Positions 24,331 through 32,223 of a stretch of 64,000 bases of DNA are shown here, piece by piece; the first letter of the stretch is position 1, and each line of letters opens with the position of its first letter. The notes under the pieces are model-generated. The model worked only from the letters and a program-made list of their open reading frames with translations, ran no database searches and had not been told where the DNA came from. The stretch is taken from the NCBI GenBank assembly GCA_039621445.1, contig CP154954.1, forward strand, positions 34,259,737-34,323,736, read 5' to 3'. The position numbers and the translations under genes were made by a program. The stretch is from Euglena gracilis (taxonomy: Eukaryota > Euglenida > Euglenophyceae > Euglenales).

Positions 24331-25177
24331 ATCTAAATGGTTGATTTTCTTGCAACCAACATTCCCGCTGCATGATTTCCTTCCATTAAACCACGACAAT
24401 CATGAAACCAGCGGGTACCCTGACTTTGGAGGCCTCCTGGAACACCCATTCGGTTACTCGGAGTCAGGCCCAATTTGGTCCATTTTTATGTGGTAACCTG
24501 GGCTGACCTGGTAAATATCCCCCGGAATGGTCGAATGCACCCATCTAAATGTACTCATTTCTTGGAACCAACTTTCCCACTGCATGTGTTTCTTACCATT
24601 AAACCACGACACTCATGAAACCACCGGGTCCCCTGGCTTTGGAGGCCTCCTACAACACCCATTCGGTTACTCGGAGTAAGGCCCAATTTTGTCCATTTTT
24701 ACGTGGTAACCTGGGCTGACCTGGTAAATGTCCCCCGGAATGGTCGAATGCACCCATCTAAATGTGCTCACTTCTTGCAACCAATATTCCCGCTGCATGG
24801 TTTTCTTACCATTAAACCACGACAATCATGAAACCAACGGGTTCCCTGACTTTGGAGGCCTCCATCAACACCCACTCGGTTACTCGGAGTAAGGCCCAAT
24901 TTGGTCCATTTTTACATGGTAACCTTGGCTGACCTGATAAATGTCCCCCGGAATGGTCGAATGCACCCATCTAAATGTGCTCATTACATGCAACCAACAT
25001 TCCCGCTGCATGTTTTTCTTACCATTAAAGCACGACAATCATGAAACCAATGGGTCCCCTGACTTTGGAGGCCTCCTGGAACACCCATTCGGTTACTCGG
25101 AGTAAGGCCCAATTTGGTCCATTTTTGCATGGTAACCTGGGCTGACCTGGTAAATGTCCCCCGGAATGGTCGAATGC
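24331..25177 (+). repeat. Satellite segment between the two retroelement copies
   Basis: About four monomers identical or nearly identical to 20790-21636, with the same private variants (GCATGATTTCCTTCC, CTTCTTGGAACC, CTCCATCAACACC, CTCATTACATGC, TTTTTGCATGG). It is the left flank of the insertion carried along in the tandem duplication, so it is not an independent part of the array. Confidence 0.93.
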
Positions 25178-25603
25178 TGTGTACCAGGTAGCCGTAAGGC
25201 CATGGTACTGTGTATGTAGGTATAAGCCTACGGCCAGATATAGCTCTGAGCCCCATACACAGTACTACGCTAGGTGGTATTCCTAGAGATGGCCAACGGC
25301 CTGAATTAGGAATACCTAACCCTTATTATGGTTGTCCTCTCCACAGGTGGTATTTGTATTCTTATTTTCTTCTTCACTTGAATATCAAGTTTGATTTGTT
25401 TCATTTGAAGTCCGAAACGGACAGCCAAGTCACTTGGCATTTTCTTTGTGTAGCCCATAGGGCTTCTCCACCTGCCTTGTAAGCCCAAAGGCAATAAAAA
25501 CTAATAGTTAAAAGATTTTCTTGTTTTTACTCTCCTGTTTCTGTTCCCACGGGAGGGTGTAAGTAGGCCGACAGGCAGTGGGAATAGAGTCAGGGGACGT
25601 ACA
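25178..25603 (+). repeat. Candidate 5' long terminal repeat, copy 2
   Basis: Same TG...CA structure as copy 1, one base shorter because TTCTTTTTTGTTAC reads TTCTTGTTTTTAC. The nested stem-loops lie at about 25182-25316 and AATAAA at 25493-25498. Near identity with copy 1 reflects the segmental duplication, not LTR pairing, so it cannot be used to date insertion. Confidence 0.6.
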
Positions 25604-25605
25604 CT

Positions 25606-25615
25606 TGGTAGCAGA
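25606..25615 (+). other. Primer-binding site for initiator tRNA-Met, copy 2
   Basis: TGGTAGCAGA two bases after the proposed LTR end, identical to copy 1. Confidence 0.6.
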
Positions 25616-25931
25616 TTAGGTTTCTTTCCCACGCCCCTTCTTCCCCCCATCTTAACAGGTGACTTCAAACAGTGAGTGGTGCTGAGCCTATAGGCCACAA
25701 AGCATCCACGAGCTGTCTGGAGCCAACTTCGAAGCACAGGTACAAGCTTCAGGAGGCTCTCGGCAGTATACACTGCCACATCCTTCTAATTTTGTTCCTT
25801 TGCTTACTTTTTGGGGTTTCTTGTGCTTGTCTCTGCAAATAAATAAAAATATACAGAGCTCAAGCACCAACACATCAAAAGCTTTGATTAGTTCTTTGAG
25901 AAAGTCTGATGAAGATTTGGTGCAGGAGTAT

Positions 25932-27330
25932 ATGCTCCAACCCAGGTGTGTGGCCCTATATGGGGCAACTCCCAGCTCAATTGAGCATCCCCCCACCCCA
26001 GTGGTTTCCAGCTCTATTGAGCATCCCCCCACCCCAGTTTTCAGCTCTATTGAGCATCCCCTTACCATAATTTTCAGCTCTACCGAGCATTCACCCACCC
26101 CGCTTTCCAGCTCTATAAGCTCTGTCGAGCATTCCCCCCACCCCGTTTTCCAGCTCTATCGAGCATTCCCCCCACAGCTCTATCGAGCAACCCCCCACCC
26201 AATGGGTGCCATACCAAACGGTGTCCAGCTCTATCGAGCATCCCCCCACAGTGGCCAGCTCTATCGAGCAATTACCTCCAACCTCCAGCTCCATAGAGCA
26301 TTCCCCCACCGTTCCCAGCTCTATCGAGCATTCCAACACCCAAAAGGTGCAACCCCTGACGGTATCAAGCTCCATCGAGCATCTCCCCACTCAGGAGTTT
26401 CCACACCTAACGGTGTTTGATTTAGGCGATAACCCCGCTGCTCAATGGGTGCAACGCCTATCGGCGAGGTGCTCTATCGAGCAACCCATCGCCCAGTGTG
26501 ACTGTCAACCTTTGCTGCAAAGTCAGGCACCTTGTGGTAATTCTCTGCATCAGGATGTGGCAACGGTGCCTACAGGCACAATTGGCAAACAACCCACTGA
26601 TGTGGTTTACCGCATGCTGCCAAAGGAGGCATTTTTGCACATGCAACATAGTTTGCAAAAGTTGATTACAAAAGTGGAGCCAATAACGGCACTTTCTGGG
26701 CACAAAAATCCTGATATGGGAGCTTTTGTTACGTTGGAGCAGTTAAGTGCATTCCAGGAAGCGCAACAGCTCATCATGCAACTGAGCCGTGAATCAGCAA
26801 ATTTTCACCATATGCACACCCAACGTGGTGAAGGTTTCGCTTCCAGCACTTATGTGCAGCAATTGGAGGAAAGACTTTCCCGGTTGGAGCGAAACTCATG
26901 CAGGTGTGGTGAAAATTCTGCTGAACTAACAAGTTTTTACGCCCATATCGCGAATATCGCAAGCAGGCAGGATGCTTTCCACCAACGGTGGCAGAATAAT
27001 ATTGTGGACATCCAAACCGCAATTGCGGAGTTGAAGAACCGCAATGCGGTCGCCGACCCATTGACTTTGGGTCAAAACCGGGTCGAAAAAGTCGAAAAAA
27101 TCGAAAAAAAAATTTTTGCCCGAAACGATGTTTTTTGGCCTCCAGCACCCGGAAAAACTGTTTTTGAGCCGAAAATGAGCGTTTTTCGACCCGCCAGAGC
27201 CCCGTTTTGGGCCGCCGACCCAATGACTTTGGGTCAAAACCGGGTCGAAAAAATCGAAAAAAATAGAAAAAAATTTTTTTGCCCGAAACGATGTTTTTTG
27301 GCCTCCCGCACCCGGAAAAACTGTTTTTGA
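25932..27330 (+). pseudogene. Retroelement gag-position ORF, copy 2, one frameshift
   Basis: This is the better-preserved version. The ATG is at 25932. The SSIEH repeat begins in that frame and moves into the +1 frame at the C6 run 26134-26139. After it the frame is open without interruption to the stop ending at 27330. Along the second frame there is a cysteine cluster (about nt 26480-26535, CSIEQ, CDCQP, APCG), a helical segment rich in Q and L (about 26620-26800), a probable coiled coil (about 26854-27045, with QQLEERLSRLERN and VDIQTAIAELKNRN), and the first and part of the second 161-bp repeat. The gag-like role is inferred only from position. No known domain is recognised. Confidence 0.5.
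25975..26380 (+). repeat. GCTC-TATC-GAGC minisatellite encoding SSIEH, copy 2
   Basis: Identical to the copy 1 array, with the further palindrome at 26471-26482. The array drives the frameshift because its C-runs (C5 to C6) slip easily. Confidence 0.85.
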
Positions 27331-28090
27331 GCCGAAAACGAGCGTTTTTCGACCCGCCAGCGCCCCGTTTTGGGCCGCCGGCCCATTGACTTTGGGTCAA
27401 AACCGGCTCGAAAAAGTCGAAAAAAAACGAAAAAAAATTTTTTGCCCGAAACGATGTTTTTTTGGCCTCCCGGACCCGGAAAAGCTGTTTTTGAGCCGAA
27501 AACGAGCGTTTTTCGACCCGCCGAAGCCCCGTTTTGGGCCGCCGACCCATTGACTTTGGGTCAAAACCGGGTCGAAAAGGTCGAAAAAAATCGAAAAAAA
27601 ATTTTCCCCGAAACGATGTTTTTGGGCCTCCCGGACCCAGAAAAACTAATTTTGAGCCGAAAACGAGCGTTTTTCGACCCGCCAGCGCCCCGTTTGGGCC
27701 GCCGACCCATTGACTTTGGGTCAAAACCGGTCGAAAAAGTCGAAAAAAATCGAAAAAATTTTTTTGCCGAAACGATGTTTTTTTGGCCTCCCGCACCCGG
27801 AAAAACTGTTTTTGAGCCGAAAACGAGCGTTTTTCGACCCGCCAGCGCCCCGTTTTGGGCCGCCGACCCATTGACTTTGGGTCAAAACCGGGTCAAAAAA
27901 GTCAAAAAAAATTAAAAAAAAATTTTTTTGCCCGAAACGATGTTTGTTGGCCTCCCGCACCCAGAAAAACTGTTTTCCAGCCGAAAACGAGCGTTTTTCG
28001 ACCCGCCAGAGCCCCGTTGTGGGCCGCCGACCCATTGAATTTGACGACCCAGAAAAACTGCTTTGACCCGAAAACGAGCGTTTTTCGGGC
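27055..28090 (+). repeat. 161-bp tandem repeat array, copy 2 (six units plus partial)
   Basis: Units start at about 27055, 27217, 27380, 27544, 27704 and 27865, with a partial unit at 28029 that is internally deleted and merges into GC-rich sequence at TTTTTCGGGCCGCC. The unit at 27380 has GGCCCATTG instead of GACCCATTG. The last units show more substitutions (GAGCCCCGTTGTGG). Both strands are open for several hundred bases here because the repeat lacks stops in one frame each way. Confidence 0.93.
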
Positions 28091-28250
28091 CGCCGGGCCG
28101 CCGGGCTGCCGGCCGGGCCGCGGGCAGGACCGCCGGGCCGCCGGGCCACCCGCCGTACCGCCGGGCCGCCGGGCCGCCGGGCTGCTGGCGGGCCGCGGGC
28201 AGGACCGCCGGGCCGCCGGGCCACCGGCCGTACCGCCGGGCCGCCGCCAG
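28088..28250 (+). repeat. GC-rich CCG/GGC repeat with 75-bp internal duplication
   Basis: The sequence is built of GCCGGGCC-type words and is nearly all G and C. GGGCAGGACCGCCGGGCC occurs at 28122 and again at 28197, so a 75-bp block is tandemly doubled. Reading frames give Gly/Pro/Arg/Ala-rich peptides without coding character. A second GC-rich patch follows at about 28730-28815. Confidence 0.85.
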
Positions 28251-28730
28251 GGAAGCAGGGAAGAAAGAGGAAGAAGGGAAGAAGGGAAGAAAGGGAAGAA
28301 GGGAAGAAGGGAAAAAGAAGGCAGGAAAAAAGGGATGAAGGAAGGGAAGACGGGAAGAAAGAAGGGACACGCGGGAAGAAGGCCGATGAAGGAAGAAGGA
28401 AGGGAAGAAGAGGATAAGAAGCTCGGCCGCAGGAAGAAAAGATAGAAGGAAGAACGCAGGGAAGAAGGAAGGAACGGGGAAGAGGGAAGAAGGGATAAGA
28501 GGCGGGCAGAAGGGGGTGGAGAAGGAAGGGAAGACGGGACAGAAGAAGGGAAGAAGGGTTAAGAAGGAACGGACAGACAGGGCATGAAGGCCGGGCCGAC
28601 GGGAAGAAGCGGGAAGACGGGAAGGAAGAGAAGAAATGAAGGGCGCAGGAAGCCCGAAGAAGGGCTGCCGGGCAGAAAGCAGAAGGGACAGCAGATGAAG
28701 AAGGACGAACGGGGGCAGGACGCCGCCAAG
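28251..28730 (+). repeat. Polypurine tract, GGAAGAAGGGAAGAA type
   Basis: About 480 bp are mostly G and A on the plus strand, composed of drifting GGGAAGAA and GAAGGAA words with occasional C or T. This is far longer than a retroviral polypurine primer (10-20 nt), so I do not call it one. It sits between two GC-rich patches and belongs to the insertion, not to the satellite. It may form triplex DNA or R-loops. Confidence 0.85.
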
Positions 28731-28815
28731 GGACCGCCGGGCCGCCCGGCAGGGCTGCAGGGTCCGCCGCCGGGCCGCGGCGGGGCCCGGGCTGCCGGCT
28801 TCCGCCGGGCCGGGG

Positions 28816-28896
28816 TCAATGAAGGGGTGCGGGCGCCCTTAAAAAGAGCTCAGCACTATTCAAAACCTGGTAAGGGGTCCCCACTTCGTGCCATGT
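28816..28896 (+). other. Short unique right flank of the retroelement insertion
   Basis: About 80 bp of unrelated sequence links the GC-rich patch to satellite. It holds the short palindrome GGGGTCCCC and the phrase AAAACCTGGTAAGG, which loosely resembles the satellite ACCTGGTAAATG. No LTR end is seen. Confidence 0.6.
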
Positions 28897-30428
28897 CTCC
28901 CCAATTTGGTCCATTTTTACATGCTAACCTGGGCTTACCTGGTAAATGTCCCCCGGAATGGTCCAATGCACCCATCTAAATGTGCTCATTTCTTGCAACC
29001 AACATTCCCGCTGCATGTTTTTCTTACCAATCAACCACGACAATCATGAAACCAACGTGTCCCCTGACTTTGGAGGCATCCTGGAACACCCATTCGGTTA
29101 CTCGGAGTAAGGCCCAGTTTGGTCCACTTGTTACATGGTGACCTGGGCTTACCTGGTAAATGTCCCCCGGAATGGTCGAATGCACCCATCTAAATGTGCT
29201 CATTTCTTGCAACCAACATTCCCGCTGCATGTTTTTCTCACCATTAAACCAACGACAATCACGAAACCAACGGTTCCCCTGACTTTGGAGGCCTCCTGGA
29301 ACACCCGTTCGGTTACTCGGAGTAAGGCGCAATTTGGTCCATTTTTACATGGTAACCTGGGCTGACCTGGTAAATGTCCCCCGGAATGGTCGAATGCACC
29401 TATCTAAATGTGCTCATTTCTTGCAACCAACATTCCTGCTGCAAGTGTTTCTCACCATTAAACCAACGACAATCACGAAACCAACGTGTCCCCTGACTTT
29501 GGAGGCCTCCTGGAACACCCGTTCGGTTACTCGGAGTAAGGCGCAATTTGGTCCATTTTTACATGGTAACCTGGGCTGACCTGGTGAATGTCCCCCGGAA
29601 TGGTCAAATGCACCCATCTAAATTGCTCATTTCTTGCAACCATCATTCCCGCTGCATGTTTTTCTTACCATTAAACCACGACAATCATGAAACCAACGGG
29701 TCCCCTGACTTTGGAGGCCTCCTGGAAAACCCATTCGGTTACTCGGAGTAAGGCCCAATATGGTCCATTTTTACATGGAAACCTGGGCTGACCTGGTAAA
29801 TGTCCCCCAGAATGGTCGAGTGCACCCATCTAAAAGTGCTCATTTCTTGCAACCAACGTGCATGTTTTTCTTACCATTAAATCACCGCAATCATGGAACC
29901 AACGGTCCCCTGACATCGGAGGCCTCCTGGAACACCCGTTCGGTTACTCGGAGTAATGCATTCCATTTTTACATGGTAACCTGGGCTGGCCTGGTAAATG
30001 TCCCCCGGAATGGTCGAATGCACCCATCTAAACGTGCTCATTTCTTGCAACCAACATTCCCGCTGCATGTTTTTCATACCATTAAACCACGACAATCGTG
30101 AAACCAACGGGTCCCCTGACTTTGGAGGCCTCCTGTAACACCCATTCGGTTACTCGGAGTAAGGCCCAATATGGTCCATTTTTACATGGAAACCTGGGCT
30201 GACCTGGTAAATGTCCCCCAGAATGGTCGAGTGCACCCATCTAAAAGTGCTCATTTCTTGCAACCAACGTGCATGTTTTTCTTACCATTAAATCACCGCA
30301 ATCATGGAACCAACGGTCCCCTGACATCGGAGGCCTCCTGGAACACCCGTTCGGTTACTCGGAGTAATGCATTCCATTTTTACATGGTAACCTGGGCTGG
30401 CCTGGTAAATGTCCCCCGGAATGGTCGA
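28897..30428 (+). repeat. Forward satellite block right of the retroelement
   Basis: About seven monomers of the 213-bp family with private changes such as CTCACCATTAAACCAACGACAATCACG and GTAAGGCGCAATTTGG. Several are shortened, for example near 29861 (CAACCAACGTGCATG lacks CATTCCCGCTG). Sequence from 29749 to 30018 is repeated at 30160 to 30429. Confidence 0.93.
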
Positions 30429-30429
30429 A
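29749..30429 (+). repeat. 411-bp satellite dimer duplication
   Basis: The pair of shortened monomers beginning CCCAATATGGTCC with ACATGGAAACC occurs at 29749 and 30160, offset 411 bp. Both contain CCAACGTGCATG, AAATCACCGC, CTGACATCGGAGG and GAGTAATGCATTCC. The second copy is interrupted by the fold-back at 30429. Confidence 0.88.
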
Positions 30430-30481
30430 ATGAGCACATTTAGATGGGTGCATTCGACCATTCCGGGGGACATTTACCAGG
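30401..30481. repeat. Perfect fold-back palindrome, 28-bp arms
   Basis: The arm at 30401-30428 (starting CCTGGTAAATGTCCC) is the exact reverse complement of 30454-30481, with a 25-bp spacer. The right arm and spacer are a reverse-oriented piece of monomer (30429-30481) set between forward sequences. After 30481 the forward monomer resumes at TTAAACCACGAC, so about 60-70 bp of forward monomer was replaced by an inverted fragment. Confidence 0.93.
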
Positions 30482-30705
30482 TTAAACCACGACAATCGTG
30501 AAACCAACGGGTCCCCTGACTTTGGAGGCCTCCTGTAACACCCATTCGGTTACTCGGAGTAAGGCCAATGTTGGTCCGTTTTTACATGGTAACATGGGAT
30601 GATCTGGTAAATGTCCCCCGGAATGGTCGAATGCAGCAATCTAAATGTGCTCATCTCCTGCAACCAACATTCCCGCTGCATGTTTTTCTTACCACTAAAC
30701 CACGA
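30482..30705 (+). repeat. Last forward monomer before the large inversion
   Basis: One forward monomer (TTAAACCACG through TTACCACTAAACCACGA). It ends at about 30705, where CACGA is directly followed by TGGGTGCATTCGACC of the opposite strand. Confidence 0.9.
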
Positions 30706-32206
30706 TGGGTGCATTCGACCATTCCGGGGGATATTTACCAGGTCAGCCCAGGTTACCATGTAAAAATGGACCAAATTGGGCCTTACTCCGAGTAACCGAA
30801 TGGGTGTTCCAGGAGGCCTCCAAAGTCAGGGGACCCGTTGGTTTCATGATTGTCGTGGTTTAATGGTAAGAAAAACATGCAGCGGGAATGTTGGTTGCAA
30901 GAAATGAGCACATTTAGATGGGTGCATTCGACCATTCCGGGGGACATTTACCAGGTCAGCCCAGGTTACCATGTAAAAATGGACCAAATTGGGCCTTACT
31001 CCGAGTAACCGAATGGTTGTTCCAGGAGGCCTCCAAAGTCAGGGGAGCTGTTGGTTTCATGATTGTCGTGGTTTAATGGTAAGAAAAAACATGCAGCGGG
31101 AATGTTGGTTGCAAGAAATGAGCACATTTAGATGGGTGCATTCGACCATTCCGGGGGACATTTACCAGGTCAGCCCAGGTTACCATGTAAAAATGGACCA
31201 AATTGGGCCTTACTCCGAGTAACCGAATGGGTGTTCCAGGAGGCCTCCAAAGTCAGGGGACCCGTTGGTTTCATGATTGTCGTGGTTTAATGGTAAGAAA
31301 AACATGCAGCGGGAATGTTGGTTGCAAGAAATGAGCACATTTAGATGGGTGCATTCGACCATTCCGGGGGACATTTACCAGGTCAGCCCAGGTTACCATG
31401 AAAAAATGGACCAAATTGGGCCTTACTCCGAGTAACCGAAAGGTTGTTCCAGGAGGCCTCCAAAGTCAGGGGACCCGTTGGTTTCATGATTGTCGTGGTT
31501 TAATGGTAAGCGAAACATGCAGCGGGAAGGTTGGTTGCAAGAAATGAGCACATTTAGATGGGTGCATTCGACCATTCCGGGGGACATTTACCAGGTCAGC
31601 CCAGGTTACCATGTAAAAATGGACCAAATTGGGCCTTACTCCGAGTAACCGAATGGTTGTTGTTCCAGGAGGCCTCCAAAGTCAGGGGAGCTGTTGGTTT
31701 CATGATTGTCGTCGTTTAATGGTAAGTAAAACATGCAGCGGGAATGTTGGTTGCAAGAAATGAGCACATTTAGATGGGTGCATTCGACCATTCCGGGGAC
31801 ATTTACCAGGTCAGCCCAGGTTACCATGTAAAAATGGACCAAATTGGGCCTTACTCCGAGTAACCGAATGGGTGTTCCAGGAGGCCTCCAAAGTCAGGGG
31901 ACCCGTTGGTTTCATGATTGTCGTGGTTTAATGGTAAGAAAACATGCAGCGGGAATGTTGGTTGCAAGAAATGAGCACATTTAGATGGGTGCATTCGACC
32001 ATTCCGGGGGACATTTACCAGGTCAGCCCAGGTTACCATGTAAAAATGGACCAAATTGGGCCTTACTCCGAGTAACCGAATGGGTGTTCCAGGAGGCCTC
32101 CAAAGTCAGGGGACCCGTTGGTTTCATGATTGTCGTGGTTTAATGGTAAGAAAAAACATGCAGCGGGAATGTTGGTTGCAAGAAATGAGCACATTTAGAT
32201 GGGTGC

Positions 32207-32223
32207 ATTCGACCATTCCGGGG
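32207..32223 (+). other. CENP-B-box-like 17-mer (representative of nearly every monomer)
   Basis: ATTCGACCATTCCGGGG fits the core CENP-B pattern NTTCGNNNNANNCGGGN at eight of nine fixed positions, with exact spacing between TTCG and CGGG. The only mismatch is T at position 10, where A is required. In forward monomers the motif is on the minus strand, for example 30-46. Subfamilies with TCTCACGG or CCCCAAGAATGG (common after 53 kb) lose the CGGG half. Whether any protein binds it is unknown. Confidence 0.5.

Larger units (their letters stand above)
20790..28896 (+). repeat. Tandem segmental duplication of a 3.54-kb unit, second copy extended
   Basis: Sequence 20790-24330 (about 850 bp of satellite plus 2.7 kb of retroelement) is followed immediately by a second copy starting at 24331. 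The offset is 3541 bp at the start and 3540 or 3539 bp after small indels. At the junction the retroelement 161-bp repeat (GCCGACCCATTGAC) switches to satellite (GCACCCATCTAAATG), and the shared ACCCAT at 24327-24332 is a six-base microhomology. The second copy continues past the breakpoint into more 161-bp repeats and GC- and GA-rich DNA, so it shows more of the original insertion. Confidence 0.92.
25178..28896 (+). mobile_element. Damaged LTR retroelement, copy 2 (longer)
   Basis: The first 1.9 kb is nearly identical to copy 1: the same LTR, primer site, peptide repeat and coiled-coil region. It differs by small indels near 25521 and 26470 and by scattered substitutions in the 161-bp repeats. 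It continues with six full 161-bp units, then GC-rich and polypurine DNA, and returns to satellite at CCAATTTGGTCC near 28897. About 140 bp of a monomer is missing between the left and right satellite flanks, and no target-site duplication is seen, so the insertion site was rearranged. There is no 3' LTR and no pol domain. Confidence 0.7.

Noticed and set aside
26774-27871. Minus-strand 365-codon frame across the retroelement
   Set aside because: It is antisense to the better-supported ORF and owes its length to the stop-free 161-bp repeat.
28251-28730. Retroviral polypurine tract marking a 3' LTR
   Set aside because: The tract is hundreds of bases long and no LTR follows it; satellite resumes after about 170 bp.
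21637-28896. A complete retrotransposon formed by the two LTR-like regions as 5' and 3' LTRs
   Set aside because: The second LTR is followed by the same primer site and internal sequence, and satellite lies between the copies, so it is a tandem segmental duplication.
27855-28979. Frames of 91-196 codons through the GC-rich and GA-rich region
   Set aside because: The peptides are low-complexity (Gly/Arg/Lys/Glu/Pro) produced by composition, with both strands open and no conserved domain.
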